The notes: generated by a model not told the origin, from the letters alone. A DNA stretch of 64,000 nt from Deltaproteobacteria bacterium (GCA_025358085.1 JANYKT010000126.1:1-64000), one strand, 5' to 3'; numbered from the stretch's first letter, positions 40,123 to 49,369 are shown. Numbers and translations are program-made.

Positions 40123-41775
40123 TCAGAACCGCGAGGCGGCGAGGCCGATGAGCTTGCTGACGTCCTCGTCGGTAAAGTACACGCCCGCGCCGATGAAGAA
40201 ATCCCTGCCGCTGATGATCCGCGTGGCTTCGACATCGTCCCTGACGCGCTTGTTCGCCAGGTCGTCGGCGCCCGCGGTCACCAGCAGGTGGTCGAGGAAG
40301 CGGTAATCGGCGTAGAGCTTGACGCGAGGGTGATCCTTGAGCGGATTCGCGAACTCATATGCATCCGCGGAGAATACCAAAGCGTCATTAAGCAGATGCA
40401 GCTTCACGCCGAATCCGCCGGTGTTCTCGAAAATACCGAAGCGGCCGCTGACCACGCCATAGCGCTTCGCCATGTAGACGCTGAACTTGATCTGACGCTC
40501 GGTCGTGGTTGTGGTCACCGTGTCCGGATAATTCGGAAAACAGGGAATGGGCTTTTTGGTTGCTGGATCCACTCCGCACGCGGCCAGGTTCTGCGTCCTC
40601 ACCTGCTTGGTGAGTCCCCGCGGATCGTCCACTACCTCGAGCCCGTACCATTTGTCAGGCTTGGGGATGATTCGCACGCCGAAATAGTTCTTGGTCCAAG
40701 GATTATACGCCGTGTTGGCGCTGACATTATCGAGCGTGATCGGGTTTGCCACCGAGCTCTGCGGGAGGCTGCCGGGTGCGCCAATCAGCAGCTCGCTCCG
40801 CTCATTCACTTCGATCTTCATCGACTCGGCCGAGCCGAGGAGGTTCGTGATGGAAGTGGACGCCTTGTCCAGGTTCTTGGCCAGCTTGTCGTCATTGATG
40901 AGGTGACCGAGCGTGCCCTCACCGCGATTGATACGGTCGGTGACCGCCTGGATGTTGCCGAGCGACTTGTCGAGCTTCTCGACGCTGCTCTTGATGCCAC
41001 TCACACTCTCCTTGAGTTCGCCCTGGTTCTGCGAACCGACCACGCCGCCGATGGTGCGGAGGATGTTGCGCGCCTCTTCCGTGGCCGCGCGCGTATTTTT
41101 CAGAATCGCGACGATATCGTCAGACTCGTTCCCGCTCAGCTTGCGCAGGTCGCCCGAGAAGCCCTGGAAGTTGGTCAGCACCGCGTCGATTTTGCTGCCG
41201 CTCCGGTCGATGGTGCGCTCGATGCCGGCGGTGATTCGCTGCAGGGAAGCGATGATGGAGCGCAGGTTGTTCTCGCCCGCCTCGCTGCCCAGCACCTTGC
41301 GCAGGTTCGAGGTCACGTCCGAGATGTCATTGGCGATCTTGCCCATCGACGCGAAGATCTCATTCATGCCTTGCAGCTTGGCGACATTGATGATCTCGTC
41401 GCCGTCCTGCAAGAGCGGCTGGTCCGGACTGCCCGGCGTCACGTCGAGGAGGAAGTCGCCGAGAATGCTCTCCGACCGCTTGGTGATACCGGCGTCTTTA
41501 TGAAGCTTGAATCCTTTCTTGACCTTGATCCAGACGTGCGCCTTGGACGTCGTCTGATCGAGCTCGACCCGGTCGACCTGGCCGATAGGAATGCCGGCGA
41601 TCTGCGCGCGCGAGCGCACGCCCAGTCCGGTCGCATCATCGAAGACGGCGTAGACGGAGTAGGTCTTGTTGGAGGACAGGCTCGAGCTGCCGATGAAATA
41701 AAGCCCGAGACCGAACGCGGCTGCGGAGGCAGCAACGACCAGGCCGACGCGGATGGGGGTCCAGAAGGAACTCAC
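40123..41775 (-). CDS. mlaD: MCE/MlaD protein with C-terminal barrel-like domain
   Basis: 550 aa, against about 180-330 for simple MlaD proteins. A membrane anchor (9-29) is followed by the MCE domain (about 38-118; ATGLGVRSRAQIAGIPIGQV). A long helical region (120-335) is rich in Ser, Asn and Leu. The C-terminal 195 residues alternate aromatic/hydrophobic strands (KFSVYMAKRYGVVSGRFGIF, RVKLYADYRFLDHLLVTAGA) and end in Phe, like an outer-membrane barrel. Lipid transport across the envelope is the family role. The barrel suggests this protein itself reaches the outer membrane. Directly downstream of mlaF by 12 nt. Confidence 0.88.
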   Translation of the reverse strand: MSSFWTPIRVGLVVAASAAAFGLGLYFIGSSSLSSNKTYSVYAVFDDATGLGVRSRAQIAGIPIGQVDRVELDQTTSKAHVWIKVKKGFKLHKDAGITKRSESILGDFLLDVTPGSPDQPLLQDGDEIINVAKLQGMNEIFASMGKIANDISDVTSNLRKVLGSEAGENNLRSIIASLQRITAGIERTIDRSGSKIDAVLTNFQGFSGDLRKLSGNESDDIVAILKNTRAATEEARNILRTIGGVVGSQNQGELKESVSGIKSSVEKLDKSLGNIQAVTDRINRGEGTLGHLINDDKLAKNLDKASTSITNLLGSAESMKIEVNERSELLIGAPGSLPQSSVANPITLDNVSANTAYNPWTKNYFGVRIIPKPDKWYGLEVVDDPRGLTKQVRTQNLAACGVDPATKKPIPCFPNYPDTVTTTTTERQIKFSVYMAKRYGVVSGRFGIFENTGGFGVKLHLLNDALVFSADAYEFANPLKDHPRVKLYADYRFLDHLLVTAGADDLANKRVRDDVEATRIISGRDFFIGAGVYFTDEDVSKLIGLAASRF

Positions 41776-41787
41776 GGTGCCCTGAGC

Positions 41788-42549
41788 CTAGGCTCTGCCG
41801 AACCAGGTAGCGAGGAATTGACGAGTGAAGGGCTCTTGCGTCTTGCGGACCTCCGCGGGCGGGCCCTCCTCCACAATGACACCCTCGTTGATGACGGCGA
41901 TGCGGTCGGCGATGTGGAAGGCAGAGCCTATGTCGTGGCTGATCACGACGCTGGTCACACCAAGCTTTTCTCGCGCCATGAGAATCATCTGGTCAACGCT
42001 CTCGGTGGTCAACGGGTCGAGGCCGGTGGTGGGCTCGTCATAGAGCACGATCTTGGGCTCGCGGATGATGGCGCGCGCCAGACCCACCCGCTTGCGCATG
42101 CCTCCGGACAATTCGGCGGGGAACTTCTGTTCGACATCGTGCAGATCGACTACCGCCAGCTTTTCCTTCACGCGCTCCATGATCTCGCTCTCGCTCATCT
42201 TCGTATGTTCGCGGAGCGGAAAGGCAACGTTGTCGCCCACCGTCATCGAGTCGAAAAGCGCGGCTCCCTGGAACACCATTCCCATCCGCTCGCGGAAGAC
42301 ATTCAGTTCGGCTCGGCCCATGGTCGAGACGTTCTGGCCATCGATGATGACCTGGCCTTCGTCGGGCTTGAGCAGGCCAATGATATGCTTCATCAGCACG
42401 GTCTTGCCGCTGCCCGAGCCGCCCAGCACGACGGTGGTCGTGCCCCGCGCCATATGCAGGTCGATGCCCTTGAGCACCGGGAAGCCACTGAAGCTTTTCT
42501 TCAGCCCCTGCACGGAGATCATGTCGTCATTGTTCGCCGGCTCGCCCAT
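41788..42549 (-). CDS. mlaF: ABC transporter ATPase MlaF
   Basis: 253 aa ATPase driving lipid movement with MlaE/MlaD. Walker A GGSGSGKTVLM, signature LSGGMRKRVGLARAI, Walker B IVLYDEPTTGLDPLT and the H-loop SHDIG are complete. It overlaps mlaE by one base (ATGA-like junction at 42549). No mlaB or mlaC follows. Confidence 0.95.
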   Translation of the reverse strand: MGEPANNDDMISVQGLKKSFSGFPVLKGIDLHMARGTTTVVLGGSGSGKTVLMKHIIGLLKPDEGQVIIDGQNVSTMGRAELNVFRERMGMVFQGAALFDSMTVGDNVAFPLREHTKMSESEIMERVKEKLAVVDLHDVEQKFPAELSGGMRKRVGLARAIIREPKIVLYDEPTTGLDPLTTESVDQMILMAREKLGVTSVVISHDIGSAFHIADRIAVINEGVIVEEGPPAEVRKTQEPFTRQFLATWFGRA

Positions 42550-43370
42550 CAGCCCAGGCCCCCGCTGGTCGGAGCCGAGAGTGTAATGGCCGTATAGACA
42601 TAATCGATGGCGAAGATTGCGATCAGGCCGCCCACCACGGCGCGCGTGGTGGCGATTCCTACGCCCCGAGCGCCGCCTTCCGCCGTATAGCCGCGATAAC
42701 AGGCAATGAGCGTGACGACGAAGCCGATCACCGCGCTCTTTCCCAGGCCATCGGTGAGGTCCTTCAAGGTAACCAGGTATTGCAACCGATTCAGGAAGGT
42801 TCCTGGACTCAGATCCTTGAGAAAGACCGCCACCCCATACGCGCCAAAGAGCGCAATGGCATTGAAGAGCATCGTGAGCAAGGGAGTCGCGAAGGCAGCA
42901 GCGACGATGCGTGGGACCACCAGGTAATTGATTGGATCGGTGGCCATGGTCTCGAGTGCGTCAATCTGTTCGGTGACTCGCATGGTGCCGAGTTCGGTGG
43001 CGACCGCAGAGCCGACGCGCGCGACCACCACGATGCTGGTGAAGATGGGCGCGAGCTCGCGGGCGAGGCTGAGCTCCACCGTGGCGCCGACCAGCGATTG
43101 CGCATTGAAGAGGCCAAAGGCATAGACGGTCTGGAGCGCGAGAACCATGCCGGTGAAGAGGCCGGTCAAGCCGACGACGAACAGCGACCCCCAGGCCATG
43201 AACTCGAGCTGATTGAAGAGCAGACCAACCCGGTAAGGCGGGCGGACGATGGCGATCATGCTGCGCCCGGCGAAGGTGGAGAGTTCGCCGAGGAACTCGA
43301 ATGGGCTGGCCAGCACTTTCAGCCACGCGGGCGGTTTCCTGGCTGCGCCGTCTGCGATTTGCTCAGCCAT
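42549..43370 (-). CDS. mlaE: ABC transporter permease MlaE
   Basis: 273 aa inner-membrane permease (PF02405 family). It has an N-terminal amphipathic part and about five membrane helices, with the conserved ELAPIFTSIVVVARVGSAVA and ELGTMRVTEQIDALETMA loops. Gene order mlaE-mlaF-mlaD matches the family operon. It starts at ATG 43370 with independent upstream sequence. Confidence 0.95.
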   Translation of the reverse strand: MAEQIADGAARKPPAWLKVLASPFEFLGELSTFAGRSMIAIVRPPYRVGLLFNQLEFMAWGSLFVVGLTGLFTGMVLALQTVYAFGLFNAQSLVGATVELSLARELAPIFTSIVVVARVGSAVATELGTMRVTEQIDALETMATDPINYLVVPRIVAAAFATPLLTMLFNAIALFGAYGVAVFLKDLSPGTFLNRLQYLVTLKDLTDGLGKSAVIGFVVTLIACYRGYTAEGGARGVGIATTRAVVGGLIAIFAIDYVYTAITLSAPTSGGLG

Positions 43371-43440
43371 CTTGGGTGCCTTGTATCCCGAGACAGAGCT
43401 TTCTGCGAAATCCGTGAAGCTTTAAACCGTGACTGCCGTT

Positions 43441-44598
43441 TCAAAGTGTTGTGCGCGGGACACGGGCCCCGATGGCGCAGAAGATCTCGTAAGAGATGGT
43501 GTCGCAGCGCTGCGCCATCTCCCCGGCGTCGATGCGCTCCTCGCCCTGCGCGCCGAGAAGGATGACCTCACTGCCGATCTGCGCTGAGTCGGCCACGTCG
43601 GTCACATCGATCATCATCATGTCCATGCAGACGGTGCCGATCTGGGGGACGCGGCGGCCGCAGACCAGCACCTCGCTGCGATTGGTGAGGCTGCGGCGGA
43701 AGCCGTCCGCATAGCCCACCGGCAAGGTCGCGATGACGCTCTCGCGCCGCGCGGTCCATTTGTGGCCGTAAGAAATCGGCGTGCCCGCCGTGACGCGCTT
43801 GAGGTGCAAGATTTCGGTGGCCCAGGTGAGCGCCGGCCGCAGGTCGGCCAGCCCGGAGAAACGCGGCGCGGGGGCCGAGCCATAGAGCATCAGACCCGGC
43901 CGCACCATCTCATGGTGCGATGCTTTCAAGTCGAGCGTGGCGGCGCTGTTGGCCAGGTGCGCAAGTTCCAGGGGAAAGCCAAGCGCCTTCATCGCCCGCT
44001 TGGCCGCGGCGAACTCGTCGAGGGCAAGCTGCGTGGCGGTGGGGTCGCGCAGGTCCGCATTGGCGAAGTGCGAGCAGAGCCCCGTCAGGCGGACCTCCTT
44101 GACGCCGCGTGCATGCTCGAGCAGGGCCGGCAGATCGCGTGGAAGGACGCCGATGCGGCCCATGCCGGTGTCGAGCTTGAGGTGGGCGTCGGCGAGGACG
44201 CCCCGCTCTCGGGCGGCGGCGGCCAGCGCGTCGAACATCTCTGCCCGGTAAACGAGCGGCGTGAGGCGGTGCTGCAACAGCAACTCGTAGTCGTTGTACT
44301 GCCCGCCCAGCGCGAGCACGGGTGCGGTGAGGCCGGCATTCCTCAGGGCGATACCCTCCTCGACCAGCGCCACGCCCAGCCAGTCCGCCCCCGCATCCAT
44401 GAAGGTGCGCGCGGCCATGACAGCGCCGTGGCCGTAGCCATCAGCCTTGACCACGGCGAGCACGCGCGCCGTGGGTGCGGCCTTCCGCGCCTCCCGCAGA
44501 TTGTGCGCCAGCGCTGCGGTGTCGATCCGCGCTTCGGTGGGCCGCACCCGCAGGTCGGAGGCGCGGCGGGCGGGGTTTTCGTCGTTCACTTCGAGCAT
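43441..44598 (-). CDS. alr: Alanine racemase
   Basis: 385 aa PLP enzyme making D-alanine for peptidoglycan. PLP lysine Lys51 lies in AVVKADGYGHGA, and the C-terminal domain has SYGHKWTARRESVIATLPVG and VCMDMMMIDVTD. Standard length, with a 20-residue N-terminal extension. The ATG at 44598 follows a TTG one codon upstream. It lies downstream of nothing on the same strand. Confidence 0.95.
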   Translation of the reverse strand: MLEVNDENPARRASDLRVRPTEARIDTAALAHNLREARKAAPTARVLAVVKADGYGHGAVMAARTFMDAGADWLGVALVEEGIALRNAGLTAPVLALGGQYNDYELLLQHRLTPLVYRAEMFDALAAAARERGVLADAHLKLDTGMGRIGVLPRDLPALLEHARGVKEVRLTGLCSHFANADLRDPTATQLALDEFAAAKRAMKALGFPLELAHLANSAATLDLKASHHEMVRPGLMLYGSAPAPRFSGLADLRPALTWATEILHLKRVTAGTPISYGHKWTARRESVIATLPVGYADGFRRSLTNRSEVLVCGRRVPQIGTVCMDMMMIDVTDVADSAQIGSEVILLGAQGEERIDAGEMAQRCDTISYEIFCAIGARVPRTTL

Positions 44599-44717
44599 CA
44601 AGAATTACCTCTGCCCTGCAAGGTAACTGAACGTCCGCGACGGCGCCGCTTCGGGGGACGTGCACTCGCCGAATCCATTGCCCGCTTCGGGAAATGAGTG
44701 TGTTATACCGGCGCCAC

Positions 44718-45143
44718 ATGGCACATGTTCATCGAGTGGGAGGCGACGTAGACGCCTTCTGTACCAAATGCAAAATGGTTCTTGGCCACACCATCCTCGC
44801 AATGGTCGGCACGAACCCCAAGCGCGTCCGCTGCAACACCTGCCAGGGGGAGCACAACTTCCGTGCCGCCGCCGGGCCTCCCCCCAAGAAGAAGGGCTGG
44901 GAGCCGGCGTCCACGCGCGAGAAGCGCCTTGCCAAGCCGGTCGTCACCAGCTGGGAAGCACTCCTGGCGAACAAGGACCTCGCGCGCGCGCGCCGGTACT
45001 CGTCGCGGGAGCGTTACCAGAACGACGAGGTTCTGGACCACCCCACCTTCGGAATCGGGCTGGTGCAGGAAGTCCGCGGCGACAAGATTTCGGTCGCATT
45101 CAAAGCGGACGTGAAGACTCTGGTTCACGGCAAGGTCGCCTAG
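44718..45143 (+). CDS. Zinc-ribbon / CarD-like small protein
   Basis: 141 aa. The N-terminal part has two Cys pairs, FCTKCKM and RCNTCQG (zinc ribbon). A Pro/Lys linker follows, and the C-terminal third reads LDHPTFGIGLVQEVRGDKIS, then VAFKADVKTLVHGK. The latter resembles the Tudor-like fold of CarD/TRCF interaction modules or DUF3553 (pattern HP-x-FG-x-G-x-V). I infer a nucleic-acid or RNA-polymerase associated role; not proven. An ATG 24 nt upstream is possible. Divergent from alr. Confidence 0.7.
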   Translation: MAHVHRVGGDVDAFCTKCKMVLGHTILAMVGTNPKRVRCNTCQGEHNFRAAAGPPPKKKGWEPASTREKRLAKPVVTSWEALLANKDLARARRYSSRERYQNDEVLDHPTFGIGLVQEVRGDKISVAFKADVKTLVHGKVA

Positions 45144-45442
45144 CAGCTGAGCCGGCGGTCTGCCTCCATTTCTGGGCACATGCGGCTGGCGGGCGGCAGC
45201 TCGCGCGATGGCTGCGGCGCGCGGGCTCCTGCCGCTGACCACGGACTTGCAGCGACGCTCGCCGACGCCGCATCGCGTGGCCCTGCACCAGGCATCGGCT
45301 TTTCTTGGCGCGGCGGCGCGCAGCGCCAGACCCGGATCCGCGGGGTCGGCACGCGCGCAAACGTCGGCGGATTCCGCTGCGTACCTTCTGGGAGCGCACG
45401 CCCGCGGGCCTTGCAAAATCGAACCGCGTCGCGGCAGCCTGG
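45144..45442. other. Intergenic stretch before RAYT
   Basis: About 300 bases between convergent genes. Frames in it have unusual composition and show no recognisable protein; no clear REP palindrome or terminator is visible. Confidence 0.4.
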
Positions 45443-46093
45443 TCAGACCGCGCGTCCTGCGCGGCCGAGCTTCCAACCTGAGCTGAGAAGCCAGGTTGCT
45501 GGAGCGGACACCAGGGGCCCGTCCTGCTCCCGCGGTTGCGCGCATTCGACCAGAGCGGCGGAGGAGTATCCGTCGGCCCCAGCCGGAACGGTTTCGCCAC
45601 GGCGAGCGGCGTGCAGCGCGAAGTTGCCGCGCACGTAGCGAAGAGCGTTTGCGACCTCCGTCGGCGTCCGCAGGATGTGCGCATGGTAGCGATCGGCGAA
45701 GACCGCACCGCGTGTGTTCATCAGCTTGTTGAGCCCCTTGGCGACCCGAATCTCGAGCGACTGTAAGCCACGCGCGAGCCGCGGAGCATCGCTCGCCTCG
45801 ACCATGAGGTGCAGGTGATTGCCAAGAATTGCGTACGCGACCAATCGGAACCCGCGCTTCCCGTGAACTCCCCGAAAGGCCGCGGCAATGCGCCGGAAAC
45901 AGCGCCGACTGCGCAGGTTCCAGACACGCTCGAGCACCCGGAGGGTGACGTGTACGGGATATCGTTTGGCCAGCGCCGGCCGCGGACGATGCGGCATTCC
46001 CGCCTCGGCTCCGTCGGGCTTGCGCCCCGCTCCGCGCCGCTTGCCGCCGCGCCGGGGAAGCTGGAGTACCAACTGTCCTGACTGGGTTTTCAT
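45443..46093 (-). mobile_element. REP-associated tyrosine transposase (RAYT, Y1_Tnp)
   Basis: 216 aa, single-domain HUH/Y1 transposase. The HUH motif is GNHLHLMVEA, and VFADRYHAHILRTPTEVANALRYV is the typical C-terminal signature of the RAYT group. The catalytic Tyr should lie in the ANALRYVRGNF helix. RAYTs mobilise short palindromic REP sequences and usually exist as single-copy domesticated genes. I see no obvious flanking REP. The ATG at 46093 is chosen; a TTG at 46129 is possible. Confidence 0.85.
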
Positions 46094-46207
46094 TTGATTG
46101 AGCGTATATTGTTGATGACGCCTCGTCAAGGGCGCGGACCCGGGACAACACTGACACTTCAGACCGGCCGGAGAGACATCGTCGACAGTTGAAAAGAGAC
46201 CGGCCCG

Positions 46208-46570
46208 ATGGTTCAGAAGATGGATTTCATTTTCGCTTGCCGCAGCAGAACGCTGAGCGTCTTTGAGCTATGCCGCCTGCTTGGGATCAGCCGGCAGACC
46301 GGGCACGAATGGCGCAAGCGATTCGTTCCGCACGGCGGAGCGGCCTCCGTCTCAAGGGAGCCAAGAGACGCGCTGCTGGCGCACACCCAAATGTCCCTTG
46401 GGTGCTCGGGAACGAGTCACCGCCGCGGAGGGACAAGCGGCAGCGTCGTCCGGTGCGCTGGTGTTGCGGCGCTCTCCTCGTTGGTCCCTGGAGAAACGCT
46501 CGCTGACGATCGACATTCACCGCGATCGCCGCCCGGGCAAGCGACCGAGCGGTTTTCCTTGCCAGCCGCG
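46208..46570 (+). pseudogene. Decayed IS481-like transposase
   Basis: The first 39 codons read a helix-turn-helix (LSVFELCRLLGISRQTGHEW, then Arg-Lys-Arg-Phe), typical of IS481/IS3 transposase N-termini. After that, frames change at least twice (ALVLRRSPRWSLEKRSL is another frame), and no DDE domain follows. The 3' end runs into the RluA-family gene. The sequence TGACACTTCAGACCG near 46151 could be one terminal repeat, but this is uncertain. Confidence 0.65.
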
Positions 46571-46572
46571 GC

Positions 46573-47433
46573 TCAAGCCCTGCGGTGCGCACGCAACAAT
46601 TCGAGGCACCGGGCCAGGTCGGCCGGCAGCGGAGCTTCCAGTGAAAGCCACCCTTGTCCCGACGGATGCGGCACCCGCAGCGCGGCAGCATGCAGCGGCA
46701 GGCGGGCCAGCGCGACGCCTTCGCTTCCCGGCAACAATTCGCGCGCCGCGATGACCCGCGCGTCGCCGTAGCGCGGATCGATCGCGAGCGGGTGTCCCAG
46801 CGCCGCAAGATGCACGCGGATCTGGTGGGTGCGGCCGGTGCGAGGGCGAGCCTCGACCCAGGTGAAGCCGGCGAACTTTTCCAGCGGCCTGAATTCGGTT
46901 GAAGACGGCAGCGCCCGCGAACCGGCAACGGTTGCGACCCGCATCCCGCCCCTGCGTCCGTCGGTGAGCGGCAGGTCGCAGCGGGCCGCCAGGAACTCGC
47001 CGCGGCAAAGCCCGAGATAGGTCTTCTCGGCGCGTCGCGACTCGAACGCCATCGACAGCGCGCGGTGCGCAGACCTGCCGAGCGCGAAGACGACGACGCC
47101 CGAGGTGTCGCGATCGAGCCGATGCACCGCAAGCGCATCCGGAGCGAACAACCGGACCTGCGCGAGGAGCGAGTCCGACTCCTCCGCTTCGCCTCGCGCC
47201 GACCTGACTGTCGCTTCTGCAGCACCGTTGTCCTCATCGCCGAGGCCCGCGGATGCAGCGCCCGACGCAGATGCACCGTCCGCCCCAAAAGCGCCGCCTG
47301 CACCAGACGCGCCGCCTGCCGCGCCGCCCCGCCCCGCCGTGCCAGCGCGCCGCCCCGGCACCGTCGCCAGGCCAGCCGGCTTGTCGATCGCGATCACCAA
47401 CTCGTCGCGGTAGAGGACGCGCACCACGGGCAC
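46573..47433 (-). CDS. RluA-family pseudouridine synthase
   Basis: 286 aa. Catalytic Asp lies in AVHRLDRDTSGVV; EARPRTGRTHQIRVHLAALG and HPLAIDPRYGD are typical of RluA/RluC/RluD relatives. No S4 domain. Between KPAGLATVPGRR and the catalytic core lies a Gly/Ala-rich low-complexity insertion of about 50 residues. The start is uncertain: GTG at 47433 precedes VRVLYRDELVIAIDKPAG; a longer frame to 47574 has no supporting homology. Target RNA unknown. Confidence 0.88.
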   Translation of the reverse strand: MPVVRVLYRDELVIAIDKPAGLATVPGRRAGTAGRGGAAGGASGAGGAFGADGASASGAASAGLGDEDNGAAEATVRSARGEAEESDSLLAQVRLFAPDALAVHRLDRDTSGVVVFALGRSAHRALSMAFESRRAEKTYLGLCRGEFLAARCDLPLTDGRRGGMRVATVAGSRALPSSTEFRPLEKFAGFTWVEARPRTGRTHQIRVHLAALGHPLAIDPRYGDARVIAARELLPGSEGVALARLPLHAAALRVPHPSGQGWLSLEAPLPADLARCLELLRAHRRA

Positions 47434-47621
47434 CGTACCATCGCCGTGAAGCGACCGATGCGAGGCCGAGCCGGCCTGAATCAAGACTGAGGATTCAGCC
47501 AACCCCGCATCGCAGCACCCGGATGAGCGGTCGCCCCTGCAGCCTGTCCCTTGGCGGGCCCGGCCTCCGTTCATAGGTTGACACTTGCGAGCAGGATGTC
47601 TCGCAAATCGTCGGGGAATCC

Positions 47622-48236
47622 ATGGCGCTGTCGCTCGTTGATGACTTGTGGAGGGACCTCGACCGTCTGAAACAAATGGGCGCGCGCCCCGCCGACATGC
47701 TCTTCGATCAAGGAGTCTGGGCTGTTGCCACCTACCGCCTCCGCCACGCGGTGCGCGCGCTGCCGACGCCGCTGCGCGTGCCGATTGAATCGCTGCTCCG
47801 GCCCTGGGACCTGCTCATCCAGGCCGTCACCGGCGTGAGCCTTGCACCCGACGCAGAGATCGGAGGCGGCCTCTTTCTCGCTCATCTCGGCGGCATCGTG
47901 GTGGCCCCCGGCGCGCACCTCGGGCGAGACTGCAATTTGTCGCGTGGCGCAATAGTCGCAGGTGCCCGCAGCGGTGCCCCTTGGCTCGGCGACCGCGTCT
48001 GTCTGGGACCGGGCGCCCGTATCGAGGGCCCGGTGCGCATCGGCAACGACGCAGTCATCGGCGCGCATGCAGTGGTGAGCGTCGACGTCTCCGACGGTGC
48101 CGCCATCGGCCGCGCGGCCGGCAAGCTGCTCCATCTGGTGCGGGGAAGGCGTCGCCCCCCGGTCGCCGCTCTGCTGCGCAGCGTCCTCCGGGCGGCGATG
48201 CCGAAGCCGACGCAGCTGCTGCTGCGAACCGCTTGA
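47622..48236 (+). CDS. Serine O-acetyltransferase-like hexapeptide protein
   Basis: 204 aa. The N-terminal helical part is followed by left-handed beta-helix repeats (IGGGLFLAHLGGIVVAPGA, LGDRVCLGPGARIEGPVRIG). The pattern matches CysE/SAT-type acetyltransferases, but the N-terminal dimerisation region is short, so the acceptor could be a sugar or serine. ATG start. No cysteine-synthesis gene is nearby. Confidence 0.75.
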   Translation: MALSLVDDLWRDLDRLKQMGARPADMLFDQGVWAVATYRLRHAVRALPTPLRVPIESLLRPWDLLIQAVTGVSLAPDAEIGGGLFLAHLGGIVVAPGAHLGRDCNLSRGAIVAGARSGAPWLGDRVCLGPGARIEGPVRIGNDAVIGAHAVVSVDVSDGAAIGRAAGKLLHLVRGRRRPPVAALLRSVLRAAMPKPTQLLLRTA

Positions 48237-48314
48237 CCTTTCGCGCTCCTGCGGCGCCGGACCTCTCGACCGGATCTCGTCATTGGTGCACCCCTCAGCT
48301 AGGGTCCCTCGCTC

Positions 48315-49349
48315 GTGCTCCTCGCCCTGCTCCTCGCGCTCTTGCCAGCCGCCGCCGGCCCGCTGGGGCTGCGCACCCAAGGCGCGTTGCGCGAGCTCTT
48401 TCTCGACGTGATCGGCGCCGACGCCCGCCCGCTTGCGCGGCCCGAACTCGACTTGCGCTGGGCGCTGGCGAACGACTGGAACGAGCCGATGGAACTTCTG
48501 CTTCACACCGACGCCGCGCACCAATTCCTCGACGAGCAGGCCGACTCACTGACCGCCACTTATCGGGCGCCGTGGCCGCGGTTGCCGTGGATCTGGAGCG
48601 CGATCGAGGGTCGCCTCACCGAGCACTGGGGCGGCTGGTCCGATCGACCCATCGAAGCCTGGCACCGGCTGTCGGGAGCGTTCGACTATCAGCGCGACCT
48701 CTTCCCGCGCGACCAGGTGCACCTCCTCTACGCGGACAGCGGCGGCGTCGCTTTTGATGTGCAGTCGGCCCGGCTCGCGATCGGAGATTTGGTCGCGCGC
48801 ACGCAAGCGACCTTGCTGCAGGGCGCGCGGGGCGCGGTCGCGCTGCGTTTCGATCTCAAGGCCCCCACCGGCTTGCTCTCGCGGCTGGGTGGCTCGGGCG
48901 GCTTCGATCTCGGTGGCGGTGCGCTCGGCACCGTGGCGCTCGCCCCGTGGGCCACGGTGCATGGACTGATCGCGCTCAGCCACTTTGCCGAGCTCTCGAC
49001 GAAGACGCGCCTGCAGCCGAAACCCTGGCACTGGAGCTTCGAGCTGTCGCTCGCACTGAGCTTCGGAGGCACGGAAGTGTTGCTCGAAGATCGCTGCCTG
49101 TCTCCCCTGCTGCCGCCCGGCTGGAAACGGGTGCCCGGAGGAGGGGACGACGCCCTGCTCTCCTCGGGTTTCTACGCTGGCTTTCGCGTCCACAACCAGA
49201 TCAGCGCGGGCGTCCGGCGCGGGCGTTTCTCCATCTGGGCAAGCGAAGACTTCACGCCGGGCCCGAACCCAGCCAGCACGCTGCATTGGCTCTGGGTTTC
49301 GAATGCGCCCGACATCGTGCTGGGCCTCGCGTTCACGCAGCCGCTCTAG
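48315..49349 (+). CDS. DUF3187 outer-membrane-type protein
   Basis: 344 aa, signal peptide (about residues 1-14), then a beta-strand-rich barrel-like body. The segment IEAWHRLSGAFDYQRDLFPR and RDQVHLLYADSGG fits the DUF3187 family, which is predicted to sit in the outer membrane with unknown function. GTG start. Follows the acetyltransferase by 78 nt. Confidence 0.7.
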   Translation: MLLALLLALLPAAAGPLGLRTQGALRELFLDVIGADARPLARPELDLRWALANDWNEPMELLLHTDAAHQFLDEQADSLTATYRAPWPRLPWIWSAIEGRLTEHWGGWSDRPIEAWHRLSGAFDYQRDLFPRDQVHLLYADSGGVAFDVQSARLAIGDLVARTQATLLQGARGAVALRFDLKAPTGLLSRLGGSGGFDLGGGALGTVALAPWATVHGLIALSHFAELSTKTRLQPKPWHWSFELSLALSFGGTEVLLEDRCLSPLLPPGWKRVPGGGDDALLSSGFYAGFRVHNQISAGVRRGRFSIWASEDFTPGPNPASTLHWLWVSNAPDIVLGLAFTQPL

Positions 49350-49369
49350 CCAGGTCGTGCCCGGGCCGG

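Noticed and set aside
40069-42597. Long plus-strand frame of about 840 codons opposite mlaD and mlaF
   Set aside because: The minus strand holds well-conserved Mla genes; the plus translation is His/Asp/Arg-rich and featureless, a GC-rich shadow.
45208-45486. Plus-strand frame between the zinc-ribbon gene and the RAYT
   Set aside because: No ribosome binding site, no recognised family and overlap with the 3' end of the RAYT. Kept only as intergenic.
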